DNA of 64,000 bases from Anthoceros angustus (GCA_010909165.1 VJWM01000044.1:930001-994000), one strand, 5' to 3'. Positions 1 through 10,906 are shown, counted from the first letter of the stretch. The notes: generated by a model not told the origin, from the letters alone. Numbers and translations are program-made.

Positions 1-43
1 TATCGGCTCGAATGTACAAGCATACCGTTGAGTATGTTAAGTC

Positions 44-1165
44 TTGTGTAGAGCCGCCAGGATAAGGTGGAGTAGACAAATCCGAGGTTTGTTGCAACCC
101 TGCCTATTCAAGTGGGCCTTGGAAAAGTATATCAATGGATTTCATTATGCCATTGCCACCAAGAATGGACACACTATCATGACGGTGGTTGATAGATTCA
201 AGCAAGCACACTTCATCCCTACAAAGAAGCGGTGAAAGCTCAAGTTGCTCGATTGTTCAAGAAGCATGTATATATGTTACATGGACGCCTATGCATTGTG
301 AGTGAGAGATCCCAGTTCTGCGAGTTTTGGCAATTTTATGAAGAGCTTAGGAGTGCAATTATGTATGAGCACAACAGACCACCCCGATACGTATGGATCA
401 ATCAGAGAGGGTGAACAGAATCCAAGAAGAATACTTACGACACTATGTACAGATGGACCAGTGAGACTCGAGCAATCATCTTGAGGATGCATAATTTTGT
501 TATAATAACACTGTACATAGCTCCACAGGCTACACACCTTTTCGTGATGTAGAAGCAATGGACGTAGTTTCCATGTTGAATGCTGGCGTGTTTGAGACAG
601 CAGAAGAGAACCATGTGAATTCATTGAGCAGTTAAGGGTCAGGCATGAAGTTGCTAAGAAAATATTGGCCAAGGCTAAGGACAGGCAAAAGAAGTTTGCT
701 GACAGGCACAAGTTCAAGTAGGTGACAAGGTGTGGGTGAAATTGAAGAATGTTCCACTACCACAAGGGCTGACCTCAAAGTTAAGGCCTAAGTATGGAGG
801 ACCTTTCGTAGTTTTGAAGTGCATCGGAGATGTGGCTTACAAACTATAGCTACCTAAATGGATCTTCTCTCATAATGTGTTTCATGTCTCTTTGCTGAAA
901 TCATTTGTGATTTTGAAAGAGAATGAAGATATGAATAAGAAGGATTATGTCATCCTGGTTCAACACAATCAAGGTTTGCTGGAAATTGTTGAATTCCTGG
1001 CAGAGAGAGAAGTTCATCGTCTGGTAATGTACCGGTATCCGTAAGGCTTTGTGGTTATGCAGATCCTATCTGGGTTTGACTTGAAGATGTGCAACAAGGA
1101 TCATGGATGATCTCGCATTACACTGGAGGTCATTGAGGACAATGACATCTTCCTAGTGGGGGAGA
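44..1165 (+). pseudogene. Ty3/gypsy integrase C-terminal half, broken
   Basis: Fragments in all three forward frames spell a gypsy integrase core and tail. Around 120-230 is the stretch with TVVDRFKQAHFIPTK. At 290-420 comes the region resembling IVSERSQFCEFWQ and the conserved GVQLCMSTTDHP. At 640-900 lies the post-core segment with AKDRQKKFADRHKFK, DKVWVKLKNVPLPQG and a NVFHVSLLKSF ending. A degraded chromodomain-like tail follows to about 1130. In an intact element this enzyme inserts the cDNA. Here the frame is broken by many small indels, so it is a dead copy. The fragment enters from the left window edge, and a purine-rich stretch near 1154-1168 leads into the LTR. Family assignment is confident; the original ends are not. 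Confidence 0.85.
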
Positions 1166-1180
1166 GAGTACGAGTACTAG

Positions 1181-1851
1181 TGAAATAAGGTAGAAAGGTG
1201 AAAAATTAAAAGAGGTAAAAAGCTAAGTATTAGCTGCCCTATTAAGAAGATGCATGTGTTGCATGCTTCATGCAATCTCCTGTTAGAGAGGAAGTTGCTA
1301 CAACCACAAATGAAGAGCTGCCTAGAGAGGACTCTTAGTGATCGGTGGTCTGTAAGAATCCCTAGATTTAACAGCTGCCTAGTTCAGGTCAGGCTGCGGG
1401 ATATATAAGGGCTAGAGCAAGGGCTCTGAGGAACAAGTTAGACTCACTCTTTGAGAGAGCAGGCAAGTGTGCATTGCAAGCCTTGTGTTGAGAGAGCTGT
1501 GGAGAGCTAGCTAGTGAGCTTGTTGTGGAGTCAAGGTCAGTAGCCAGTTGGGCATAGATAGTCAGATAGGTCAGTAGCCCGTTGGGCATAGATAGTCAAA
1601 TTCCATCGTTGTATTCTTTCAATAAGAGCACCTCGAGGAGGTGGCTGCAGTCGTCATGGATGGCGGGCTACTTGGAGCCTAGTGTAGTGTTGCTTGGAGC
1701 CTAGTCTTTGTGTTGCTTAAGCCTAGTCTTGTGTTGTGAGGTTGAGAGTGCTGAGAATCGAGCAAGTCTCTTGTGGAGTGAATTGGCGAGGTTCTAGACC
1801 CGGAAGCCAACACTTGTCGCTTCCTTCTTGTGCAGCGAGGGTGTTACTTGA
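1181..1851 (+). repeat. gypsy LTR copy 1
   Basis: This starts with TG just after the purine-rich GGGGGAGAGAG stretch that follows integrase. It contains a TATA-like GATATATAAGG at 1400-1410 and an AATAAGAG polyadenylation-like site near 1620. It ends just before a tRNA-type primer-binding site (TGGTATCGGGC, 1853-1863). The same sequence recurs at 2092-2738, and in parts at 12850-13130 and 14793-15000. The exact 3' end is uncertain by a few bases. Confidence 0.75.
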
Positions 1852-1852
1852 G

Positions 1853-2091
1853 TGGTATCGGGCGTAGTCCATTCCTCCGAGTGACTAGAGTGCACAAGAT
1901 GGTCAATGAGAAGCGTAAGGAGAGGCTGAAGAAGCGGCGTCTCCGCCGATCATCCGCCTCAATCGCAAGATTCATCATCGTCGGAACAAGAGGAAGTGAG
2001 CGCCGCTGAGAAAGCAGGATCGGAAAGTCGAGGAGGAAGAAGCGGATGGTGGAAGTACTTTATCAAGTTCTTCCATGGGGAGAAGTACGGC
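1853..2091 (+). pseudogene. gypsy primer-binding site and truncated gag start
   Basis: The first 11 bases resemble the initiator-tRNA primer-binding sites of plant LTR elements. An ATG at 1899 opens a short Lys/Arg-rich reading frame (MVNEKRKERLKKRRLRR) that looks like a gag start and soon hits a stop. The segment runs straight back into LTR sequence at 2092, so the body of the element is missing here. Confidence 0.55.
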
Positions 2092-2738
2092 GGTGAAATA
2101 AGGTAGAAAGGTGAAAAAGTTGAAAAGGTAAAAGCTAAGTTAGTAGTGCCTATTAAGAAGATGCATGTGTTGCATGCTTCATGCAATCTCTTGTTAGAGG
2201 AATTGCTACAACCACAAATGAAGAGCTGCCTAGAGAGGACTCTTAGTGATTAGTGGTGAGAATCCCTAGATTTAAATTGCCTAGTTAAGGTCGGTGCGGG
2301 ATATATAAGGGCTAGAGCAAGGGCTTTGAGGAACAAGTTACAAGACTCACTCTTTGAGAGAGCGAGGCAAGTGTCTGCAAGCCTTGTGTTGAGGCATGGA
2401 GAGCTAGCTAGTGAGCTTGTTGTGTGGAATCAAGGCGTGGCAGTTGGGCATAGATAGTCGAGCAAGTCTCTTGTGGAGTTGGGCATAGATAGTCAAATTC
2501 CATCGTTGTATTCTTTCAATAAAGAGCAGCACCTCAAGGAGGTGGCCTGCGAGTCGTCAGTGGACGGCGGGCTACTTGGAGCCTAGTGCTGTGTTGCTTG
2601 GAGCCTAGTGCTGTGTTGCTTGGAGCCTAGTGCTGTGTTGTGAGGTTGAGAGTGCTGAGAATCGAGCAAGTCTCTTGTGGAGTGAATTGGCGAGGTTCTA
2701 GACCACCGGAAGCCAACACTTGTCGCTTCCCTTCTTGC
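2092..2738 (+). repeat. gypsy LTR copy 2
   Basis: Second copy of the LTR at 1181-1851, with scattered short indels. It retains the TATA-like GATATATAAGG near 2300 and AATAAAGAG near 2518. A 24-bp unit (TTGGAGCCTAGTGCTGTGTTGC type) is tandemly repeated near 2577-2640. Its 3' end is joined not to a primer-binding site but to sequence from the eS10 upstream module. Confidence 0.75.
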
Positions 2739-3190
2739 AGCAGAGGGTGTTACTCTATGCCCCAAGGGACACATGTTTTCCATCTTTTAGGCGGAGTTCT
2801 AGCTTGGTGGACCGAGCCGCTCGTCAGTGGCCTTCTCCTTCTGCATCTGTAGTTGCTTACTTGGGCTCCCGTGTGATGCCTGTGGCAGGGCCCTCCGCGA
2901 TTTGGTGATGGCGAGAGGGAAGGCTACCGCAGGGGCCCCTCCAACCGTGGGTCCAACTCAATCTCGAGATCTAGTTAATAAATTTAATTTAATATTAAAA
3001 TTATTTTGTATTTCAAATCGTGTATGTGTGGAACGCGAGTTTGGTGCTGCAGGTCATCAAGTTGATGCAGTTCCCACTGTTTTCATACCTGGCATTCTCG
3101 AAAGAGCAGGCCACTTTTTACCTGACAACACAAAGCCGGATGGTAGAACATTTGGATGAGCAAATGAGAAGTTTCAAACATGTGCTGAAA
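2739..3190. repeat. Mosaic of short module fragments including eS10 pieces
   Basis: In about 450 bp this strings together the start of the eS10 upstream module (2739-2825), the end of eS10 intron 4 with part of exon 5 (2826-2938), the TTAATAAATTT-rich module also seen at 7450-7530, part of eS10 intron 2 (around 3014-3050), the exon 4 start, the eS10 3'-flank module (3069-3150) and a retroelement piece (3141-3185). Several joins fall on words shared by both sources, for example TCGTGTATG, TTGGTGCTG, TTGATGCAG and GTAGAACAT. Confidence 0.6.
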
Positions 3191-3342
3191 GCTGTATCCA
3201 GGCCTTTCGCACACCTGCGGCTGCCCTAATCATTGGTGCTGCAGGTCATCAAGTTGATGCAGAGCTTCAAATCTAAGGAGTACGTGAAGGAGTCTTTTGC
3301 GTGGAGGCATTACTACTGGTACCTGACGAACGATGGAATTGC
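3191..3342 (+). pseudogene. eS10 fragment (intron 3 end and part of exon 4)
   Basis: The intron acceptor before 3244 and the exon 4 segment [18 protein letters not shown] through YWYLTNDGI match the intact eS10 gene at 5659-6637. The match stops at 3342, where the sequence switches to gypsy gag. No promoter, start or 3' exons are attached, so it is a dead fragment. Confidence 0.85.
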
Positions 3343-3540
3343 AAGAGGCAATTCAAGAGGAAATTTCATGGAAGAAATCGAGGAGCACATAGAGGCGCGG
3401 GCTCGAGAGAAACAGTATTATGGGTTCTCTAAGGAGTATGCTACTCATGTGGAGCCGGGACATTATGCAAATGAATGCCCGAATCTTTGACAGACTCTCA
3501 GCGTGAGAGATCCACCCGTAGACTCGGGATTATGGAAGTG
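3343..3540 (+). pseudogene. gypsy gag fragment with zinc-knuckle remnant
   Basis: The frame continues from the eS10 fragment into a charged stretch ([19 protein letters not shown]), followed by [12 protein letters not shown], the second half of a CCHC knuckle (GHxxxxC). The first two cysteines are lost. Gag binds genomic RNA through such knuckles in intact elements. It is truncated by a stop at 3488-3490. Confidence 0.6.
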
Positions 3541-3629
3541 GCGGATCCGAGGATCCCAAGTGATGGGATCGGCCACATGTTGCGAAGGCGCATGTGGTGA
3601 GTCTCAGTCTTGAGGACAACACTATTCGG

Positions 3630-4487
3630 AGGCGGGTGGAGGTGTACAAGTACCTCTTCAAAGGTTCAGCTTGGTGCACAGTTTTGCGGAGTAGAGAGAG
3701 TCGTGTATGTGTGGAACGCGAGTTTGGTGCTGATTTGCTATGGTGACCGTGTGCAGAGGGTGTTCTGTATGCCAAGAAGGACTTTAATGCTCCCAAGCAT
3801 CCGGAGATCGAAGTCCCGAATCTGCAGGTATTTTTGCAGTTCGATGTGCTGAAAGCTGTATCCAGGCCTTTCGCACACCTGCGGCTGCCCTAATCATTGG
3901 TGCTGCAGGTCATCAAGTTGATGCAGAGCTTCAAATCTAAGGAGTACGTGAAGGAGTCTTTTGCGTGGAGGCATTACTACTGGTACCTGACGAACGATGG
4001 AATTGAGTATCTTCGGACTTACCTGAACTTGCCATCGGAGATCGTCCCTGCTACCTTGAAAAAGTCTGCTCGTCCGCCAAGCAGGCCCATGGGACCTCCT
4101 GGCGGTGGTGATAGGCCAAGGTCAGTTGCCCTCAAGCCTTCCTCCTTGTTTTGTTGACCTAATCTCCTTCTGCATCTGTAGTTGCTTACTTGGGCTCCCG
4201 TGTGATGCCTGTGGCAGGGCCCTCCGCGATTTGGTGATGGCGAGAGGAAGGCTACCGCAGGGCCCTCCTCGAGGACCTGGAGGTTTTGACAAGGGTGGAG
4301 CTCCAGGGGAATACCGTCCGGAATTCCGCAGGGTATGTAATGGATCCGGAGGTCCTCAGCAGTTTTCGTGACTGCTGCTCCTTGTCACTCGATGACAGCG
4401 TTTGTTTTGTTGTGTCAGGGTGGAAGAGGAGGGGCTTTGGCCGAGGCGGCGGTGGTTTTGGTGGTTCAGCACCTTCGTTGGAGTAGA
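3630..4487 (+). pseudogene. eS10 pseudogene, copy C
   Basis: A near-complete eS10 copy: part of exon 2 (about 3630-3663), exon 3 (3757-3827), exon 4 (3909-4120), exon 5 (from 4218) and exon 6 to the stop near 4487, with the same introns as the intact gene. The start codon, exon 1 and the 5' end of exon 2 are missing. Relative to the intact copy, exon 5 has lost one G in each of three G runs. That rewrites about 13 residues but regains frame. Exon 6 has lost one G in a five-G run and goes out of frame. The same losses appear in copy F (17366-17710). Confidence 0.85.
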
Positions 4488-4955
4488 TTCCTTCAGTGTG
4501 CAATTTTGATTAGGTGTTGACGAGCCGTAGATGTTTCACGATCTCATTATTGTCCTGGACACGCAAAGTGTTCAGATGATCAAGGGCTATCGGATAGAAA
4601 TTTGGATGGATTGTGTTATTCCAATGTAACGAGCAATGGAGATCAAAAACAAAATTCGGGCATTGATGCAGTTCCCACTGTTTTCATACCTGGCATTCTC
4701 GAAAGAGCAGGCCACTTTTTACCTGACAACACAAAGCCGGATGGTAGAACATAAATCCTCATGAAGTGGGCAGTGCAATTGACTGAATTTTGCTTCATGT
4801 CCGCACACGAACCAGCTTACAGATGTGCAGTACCGTCGGAAGGCATCAGATGAACTCCTCCCAGCTCTGCCTCTTCACCATCTAATTTAGCGCATTGCAA
4901 TAGGCAGTATGCCTATGCTTATTCTGATGCTGACAGCCCAAATTTCAGTGCCATA
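4488..4955. repeat. eS10 3'-flank module, copy 1
   Basis: About 470 bp immediately downstream of the eS10 stop. It recurs downstream of the intact gene (6638-7110) and of copy F (17711-18188), and in parts at 9206-9565 and 9630-9830. It travels with eS10 exon 6, so the duplicated unit included the gene's 3' UTR and beyond. Only small indels distinguish the copies. No coding potential is recognised. Confidence 0.7.
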
Positions 4956-5317
4956 ATTTCATTTCTCCTAGCAAGGCAAGCAAGCTTGGTTTGACATGGG
5001 CTAGTACATCCGAGCCATGTAGAGTGAAACAAGCTAAAGGAATCTTTGCAACACATAGGTGAATTGCAAGAAGTGCGAGATAGGGAATTGGAATGGAGCA
5101 ATGAGCTTCACGGTTGTAGATATGGATGATCATGAAATCATCTTGGGCTTAGAATGGATGAAGGCCAACAAGGTATGTGTGAGCGTGGACTCACGCACCA
5201 TACAAATCTTAGGAGATGAAGAGCACAAAGTGAGTTGTGCGGTTCTCAAGCGAGGCTTGATGATATCATCTCTAAGAAAGAGCTCAAAGCGTTGTGTAAA
5301 GGATGGAGGAACTCTTT
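4956..5317 (+). pseudogene. gypsy protease-region fragment, copy 1
   Basis: In-frame from about 5059 is a stretch with FTVVDMDDHEIILGLEWM, the strand-loop segment typical downstream of the DTGA site in Ty3 retropepsins, then VDSRTIQILGDEEHKV. The catalytic Asp segment itself is not visible. A second copy lies at 7590-7899. At about 5318 the reading switches to LTR-derived sequence through the shared word ACTTGTCGC, so this piece is cut off. Confidence 0.75.
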
Positions 5318-5322
5318 TTACT

Positions 5323-5658
5323 TGTCGCTTCCCTTACATGCAGCGAGGGTGTTACTCTATGCCCCAAGGGACACATGTTTTCCATCTTTTAGGCGGAGTT
5401 CTAGCTTGGTGGACCGAGCCGCTCGTCGGGGTGGCCTTCTCGCTAACTTATACGCTGCCTATATATTTCCTTAGACGGTATTATTTTCTTAGGCTTGTAT
5501 ATTACCTTAGACGCTATTAATTTCTTAGGGCACCCATATGAGCACCTGTGCTCTCCAGGTTCTTTCTTTTCGGAGGCTTGGCTGCGGTCGCCTCTGTCAC
5601 CATCGTTTGGACGCTTGAGTGTTGGCTCGATTCCATCTGCTGCCGGGAATCTGTGAAG
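5323..5658 (+). promoter_or_regulatory. eS10 upstream region and 5' leader
   Basis: This is the only sequence directly 5' of the intact eS10 start codon. It contains a TATATAT run at 5460-5466 and a pyrimidine-rich stretch (TCTTTCTTTT, 5561-5570). A pyrimidine-rich leader would suit a ribosomal-protein gene, but no transcription start can be placed from sequence. The block is duplicated almost exactly upstream of copy E (15000-15324). Its first ~30 bp overlap the end of a gypsy LTR. Confidence 0.5.
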
Positions 5659-6637
5659 ATGGTGAGCACGCCCGCCTAAATTTTGCGTCTTGCTTTTTTT
5701 TTTCTTGTGTTGGATCACTTGTGGACTGACGGTGGAGCACAATATGTTCTCGGCTGCAGTTGATTCCGAAGAAGAACCGGGTGGAGGTGTACAAGTACCT
5801 CTTCAAAGGTTCAGCTTGGTGCACAGTTTTGCGGAGTAGAGAGAGTCGTGTATGTGTGGAACGCGAGTTTGGTGCTGATTTGCTATGGTGACCGTGTGCA
5901 GAGGGTGTTCTGTATGCCAAGAAGGACTTTAATGCTCCCAAGCATCCGGAGATCGAAGTCCCGAATCTGCAGGTATTTTTGCAGTTCGATGTGCTGAAAG
6001 CTGTATCCAGGCCTTTCGCACACCTGCGGCTGCCCTAATCATTGGTGCTGCAGGTCATCAAGTTGATGCAGAGCTTCAAATCTAAGGAGTACGTGAAGGA
6101 GTCTTTTGCGTGGAGGCATTACTACTGGTACCTGACGAACGATGGAATTGAGTATCTTCGGACTTACCTGAACTTGCCATCGGAGATCGTCCCTGCTACC
6201 TTGAAAAAGTCTGCTCGTCCGCCAAGCAGGCCCATGGGACCTCCTGGCGGTGGTGATAGGCCAAGGTCGGTTGCCCTCAAGCCTTCCTCCTTGTTTTGTT
6301 GACCTAATCTCCTTCTGCATCTGTAGTTGCTTACTTGGGCTCCCGTGTGATGCCTGTGGCAGGGGCCCTCCGCGATTTGGTGATGGCGAGAGGGAAGGCT
6401 ACCGCAGGGGCCCTCCTCGAGGACCTGGAGGTTTTGACAAGGGTGGAGCTCCAGGGGAATACCGTCCGGAATTCCGCGGGGTATGTAATGGATCCGGAGG
6501 TCCTCAGCAGTTTTCGCGTGACTGCTGCTCCTTGTCACTCGATGACAGCGTTTGTTTTGTTGTGTCAGGGTGGAAGAGGAGGGGGCTTTGGCCGAGGCGG
6601 CGGTGGTTTTGGTGGTTCAGCACCTTCGTTGGAGTAG
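5659..6637 (+). CDS. RPS10: 40S ribosomal protein eS10 (RPS10), intact, six exons
   Basis: Component of the small cytosolic ribosomal subunit. Exons: 5659-5661 (ATG alone), 5760-5808, 5902-5972, 6054-6265, 6363-6480 and 6569-6637. All introns are GT-AG, and the joined 522 nt read 173 residues plus stop without a break. The product starts [16 protein letters not shown] and carries the plectin/S10 domain ([46 protein letters not shown]). It ends in a Gly/Arg-rich tail ([16 protein letters not shown]) and SAPSLE. Length and tail fit the plant family. The first intron directly follows the start codon. The gene is isolated inside retroelement debris, and broken copies lie at 3191-4487, 15325-15908 and 17366-17710. 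Whether it is the main functional locus cannot be told from this window. Confidence 0.93.
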
Positions 6638-7110
6638 ATTCCCTTCAGTGTGCAATTTTGATTAGGTGTTGACGAGCCGTAGATGTTTCACGATCTCATT
6701 ATTGTCCTGGACACGCAAAGTGTTCAGATGATCAAGGGCTATCGGATAGAAATTTGGATGGATTGTGTTATTCCAATGTAACGAGCAATGGAGATCAAAA
6801 ACAAAATTCGGGCATTGATGCAGTTCCCACTGTTTTTCATACCTGGCATTCTCGAAAGAGCAGGCCACTTTTTACCTGACACAAAGCCGGATGGTAGAAC
6901 ATAAATCCTCATGAAGTGGGCAGTGCAATTGACCGGAATTTTGCTTCATGTCCGCACACGAACCAGCTTACAGATGTGCAGTACCGTCGGAAGGCATCAG
7001 ATGAACTCCTCCCAGCTCTGCCTCTTCACCATCTAATTTAGCGCATTGCAATAGGCAGTATGCCTATGCTTATTCTGATGCTGACAGCCCAAATTTCAGT
7101 GCCATAATTT
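6638..7110. repeat. eS10 3'-flank module, copy 2
   Basis: Downstream region of the intact eS10 gene, presumably including its 3' UTR, nearly identical to 4488-4955 and 17711-18188. No protein is recognised on either strand. Confidence 0.7.
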
Positions 7111-7580
7111 CCATAGGCCAAGGTTCTTTTACCGGTAGCACCCCCCGTAACCTTCCTGGCACTGCGCTACCTATGTATTGGAACTGTACTGGAACTGAGA
7201 GATATATCATCGTGCAGTAGCGTTAGCGAAGTGCTTCGCTAAGGTCATAATTCCTACAATTCGTAAGGTCATAATTCCTAAATCCGTCTAGGACGCTTAG
7301 CTTAGGGCCGGTGCACACCGAGGGCCCCCCGGCCGGTTCATACCCAGGCCCCGTGTCCGCCCGGGGGTCTCACAATAAAACCCCGGCCAAGGGCTGGGTC
7401 ATGGCCACACTGGCCATTCGCTCATGCGTGAGTTCACACCGGGCCCCTCCAACCGTGGGTCCAACTCAATCTCGAGATCTAGTTAATAAATTTAATTTAA
7501 TATTAAAATTATTTTGTATTTCAAATCGTGTATGCACGTACACACCTGCCATGTCTCCAAGCTGTGACCGGATGCCCTTG
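7111..7580. repeat. Hairpin-bearing module, copy 1
   Basis: Shared with 9833-10290 (nearly full length) and 18189-18424 (left part). It holds a perfect inverted repeat at 7223-7242 (TTAGCGAAG, TG, CTTCGCTAA), then a direct repeat of AAGGTCATAATTCCTA (7241-7256 and 7265-7280), and an AT-rich stretch at 7480-7530. No coding capacity is recognised. Confidence 0.65.
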
Positions 7581-7589
7581 GATGGATCT

Positions 7590-8275
7590 GATAAGGTAAA
7601 GGAATCTTTGCAACACATAGGTGAATTGCAAGAAGTGCGAGATAGGGAATTGGAATGGAGCAATGAGCTTCACGGTTGTAGATATGGATGATCATGAAAT
7701 CATCTTGGGCTTAGAATGGATGAAGGCCAACAAGGTATGTGTGAGCGTGGACTCACGCACCATACAAATCTTAGGAGATGAAGAGCACAAAGTGAGTTGT
7801 GCGGTTCTCAAGCGAGGCTTGATGATATCATCTCTAAGAAAGAGCTCAAAGCGTTGTGTAAAGGATGGAGGAACTCTTTTTACTTGTCGCAAGGACTAGA
7901 AGATGGTCTTGAGATGGAGTCTCGGAGCGCCAAAGATTCAAGGAAGTGCAGTCTTTTAATGAGTTCAAGGACTTGATGCATGAGTTGCCTCCTCTCCTAG
8001 AAGAATTGTAGATCATGAGATTGATCTCAAGCCGGAAGTACACGCCTTCAAGAGCGCCATATAGATTATCGCGGGATGAGCTACAAGAGTGAAGAGACGG
8101 ATGTAACACATAGCCAAGGACTATGTAAGAATCTCAAAATCCCCATTTGGTGCGTGTTGTTCACGCAAGAAGAATGGAGGATTGAGGTTATGCTTGGATC
8201 TTTTGTTCTTAGCTATAACAAAGTGTGACTTTGTTAAGGAAGATAGACTTCCTAAGATTCATTGTCTGCGGATGG
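7590..8275 (+). pseudogene. gypsy protease-reverse transcriptase fragment
   Basis: The protease segment (VVDMDDHEIILGLEWM) repeats the copy at 5059. Across changing frames, the RT N-terminal region follows: a PEVHAFKSA segment near 8030, a stretch equivalent to SPFGA at about 8140, a KKNGGLRLCLDL-like segment near 8170-8200 and the LPKIHCL-like segment near 8255. These are the order and motifs of Ty3 RT. The YxDD-bearing palm and the rest are absent. Multiple frameshifts make it non-functional. Confidence 0.8.
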
Positions 8276-8858
8276 TATCGGGATGGATCCATCGTGCCGG
8301 TATTCTACACTACACTTGTAGAACATTTGGATGAGCAAATGAGAAGTTTCAAACATGTGCTACGAGATGAGCATATGATTTCAAACATGTGCTACGAGCC
8401 AGCGTCATGAGCGACAAAAAAATATTTCAAATACTTCCTATGTCTGAGGAAAAGCCAAAACCTAGTATGAAAGACTTGAGGGTGGCGGTGAGCTTGGCCT
8501 GGATTGTGTTGTGCCTTCCTTGTCAAGTTTCATTAGACCTCGAGGTCTAGTGAAAAAGTGCAAGACGGAGCACTCAACCGGCTCTGTGTGAAAGGACCTA
8601 GGGGTATGAAGTGTGGGAAAGTGGGTGCCACATGGGCAGTCCCAAATACCCTCAAATGGCGATAGCAATAGTAGAAGAAGGAAGAACAACGGCAACAATA
8701 ATAGCAAGTATAGTGTTTGTGGCGCGACTTTGTTGGCGGCAGTCGTAGCGCGCACAATCCGTGTCGTTGTAGTAAGGAGGTCCGTTCCCAAGAGAATGAT
8801 AGGCTCTGTTGGCCCACGTTTCAAGCGTTTCTCACCTCACGTGGTAGTCTTAGACTCG
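8276..8858 (+). pseudogene. Retroelement gag fragment with zinc knuckle, copy 1
   Basis: Around 8606-8640 the frame reads MKCGKVG, the first half of a CCHC zinc knuckle. An Asn/Ser/Arg-rich stretch follows (SNGDSNSRRRKNNGNNNSK). Better-preserved copies are at 10291-10906 and 11776-12409, where the knuckle approximates KCGKVGAHIEWQ. The block always ends against the copia-type LTR start. Frames are broken in all three copies. Confidence 0.6.
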
Positions 8859-8955
8859 TGTTCTGAAACAATTAATCATCAGTAACCCTACCCGTCGATC
8901 TAGTTACAATACCGTAATTAATAGTATTTAGTAATTACTGACGGGTGTGCCTCTT
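8859..8955 (+). repeat. copia-type LTR, 5' fragment
   Basis: The first ~100 bp of the 242-bp LTR seen intact at 10907-11148. It is cut at the shared word TGAAGAGA, where gypsy RNase H sequence begins. Confidence 0.75.
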
Positions 8956-9205
8956 GAAGAGAAGGCTTGGAAGTGGGATGATGAATGTCATAGGGCATTG
9001 AGTTTACAGTTGAAACTCGGCACTACGATCGCAATCTATGATCCAAGAAGGATATAGAAGTATATCTTGATGCATGATATTGCAATTGGTGGAGTGCTAA
9101 TGCAAGAAAGATAGGCGATGGCTTCGAGTCAAAGGCTTGAACATGAAGGAAGTACCCCACTTATGAGAAGGAGATGGCTGTTGTCATCAATTGTCTCAAA
9201 ATTTG
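8956..9205 (+). pseudogene. gypsy RNase H fragment
   Basis: Frames read EEKAWKWDDECHRALS, a TIAIYDPR segment, and IAIGGVLMQE, the typical start of Ty3 RNase H. A piece like STPLMRRRWLL, probably a degraded EKEM helix, comes next. It is truncated at about 9200, where it passes into the eS10 3'-flank module. Confidence 0.75.
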
Positions 9206-10290
9206 GATGGATTGTGTTATTCCAATGTAACGAGCAATGGAGATCAAAAACAAAATTCGGGCATTGATGCAGTTCCCACTGTTTTCATACCTGGCATTCT
9301 CGAAAGAGCAGGCCACTTTTTACCTGACAACACAAAGCCGGATGGTAGAACATAAATCCTCATGAAGTGGGCAGTGCAATTGACCGGAATTTTGCTTCAT
9401 GTCCGCACACGAACCAGCTTACAGATGTGCAGTACCGTCGGAAGGCATCAGATGAACTCCTCCCAGCTCTGCCTCTTCACCATCTAATTTAGCGCATTGC
9501 AATAGGCAGTATGCCTATGCTTATTCTGATGCTGACAGCCCAAATTTCAGTGCCATAATTTCCATGGGAGCCAAGGGACACTCACCTTGATTAAGGAAGC
9601 TTATCTGAGATCCATTAGTACATTGGATCAATGAAGTGGGCAGTGCAATTGACTGAATTTTGCTTCATGTCCGCACACGAACCAGCTTACAGATGTGCAG
9701 TACCGTCGGAAGGCATCAGATGAACTCCTCCCAGCTCTGCCTCTTCACCATCTAATTTAGCGCATTGCAATAGGCAGTATGCCTATGCTTATTCTGATGC
9801 TGACAGCCCAAATTTCAGTGCCATAATTTCCATGGGAGCCAAGGTTCTTTTACCAGTAGCACCCCCGTAACCTTCCTGGCACTGCGCTACCTATGTATTG
9901 GAACTGTACTGGAACTGAGAGATATATCATCGTGCAGTAGCGTTAGCGAAGTGCTTCGCTAAGGTCATAATTCCTACAATTCGTAAGGTCATAATTCCTA
10001 AATCCGTCTAGGACGCTTAGCTTAGGGCCGGTGCACCGAGGGCCCCCGGCCGGTTCATACCCAGGCCCCGTGTCCGCCCGGGGGTCTCACAATAAAACCC
10101 CGGCCAAGGGCTGGGTCATGGCCACACTGGCCATTCGCTCATGCGTGAGTTCACACCGGGCCCCTCCAACCGTGGGTCCAACTCAATCTCGAGATCTAGT
10201 TAATAAATTTAATTTAATATTAAAATTATTTTGTATTTCAAATCGTGTATGCACGTACACACCTGCCATGTCTCCAAGCTGTGACCGGAT
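9206..10290. repeat. Repeated modules: eS10 3'-flank (twice) and hairpin module
   Basis: 9206-9565 and 9630-9830 repeat the eS10 3'-flank module, separated by a 65-bp unique piece. 9833-10290 repeats the hairpin module, with its inverted repeat at about 9943-9962. No gene is seen in this kilobase. Confidence 0.65.
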
Positions 10291-10906
10291 GCCCTTGGAT
10301 GGATCCATCGTGCCGGTATTCTACACTACACTTGTAGAACATTTGGATGAGCAAATGAGAAGTTTCAAACATGTGCTACGAGATGAGCATATGAGCAGTT
10401 TCAAACATGTGCTACGAGCCCGCGTCATGAGCACTGACAAAAAAATATTTCAAATACTTCCCTATGTCGCTACGAGGAAAAGCCAAAACCTAGTATGAAA
10501 GACTTGAGGGTGGCAGTGAGCTTGACTGGCCTGGATTGTGTTGTGCCTTCCTTGTCAAGTTTCATTAGACCTCGAGGTCTAGTGAAAAAAGTGCAGCAGC
10601 ACGGAGCACTCAACCGGCTCCTGTGTGAAAGGACCCTAGGGGTATGAAGTGTGGGAAAGTGGGTGCCCACATAGACTGGCAGAGTCCCAAATACCCCTCA
10701 AATGGCGATAGCAATAGTAGAAGAAGGAAGAACAACGGCAACAATAATAGCAAGTATAGCTGTGGCGCGACTTTCGCTGACGGTCAGCCGGGCGCGCACA
10801 ATCCCGTGTCGTTGTAGTAAGGAGGTCCGTTCCCAAGAGAATGATAGGCTCTGTTGGCCACGTTTCAAGCGTTTCTCACCTCACGTAGTACCCGTCTTAG
10901 ACTCCG
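10291..10906 (+). pseudogene. Retroelement gag fragment with zinc knuckle, copy 2
   Basis: Same block as 8276-8858. It contains the direct repeat FKHVLRDEHM/FKHVLRARVM near 10360-10430 and the knuckle remnant at about 10645-10690. It ends directly at the LTR start at 10907. Confidence 0.6.
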
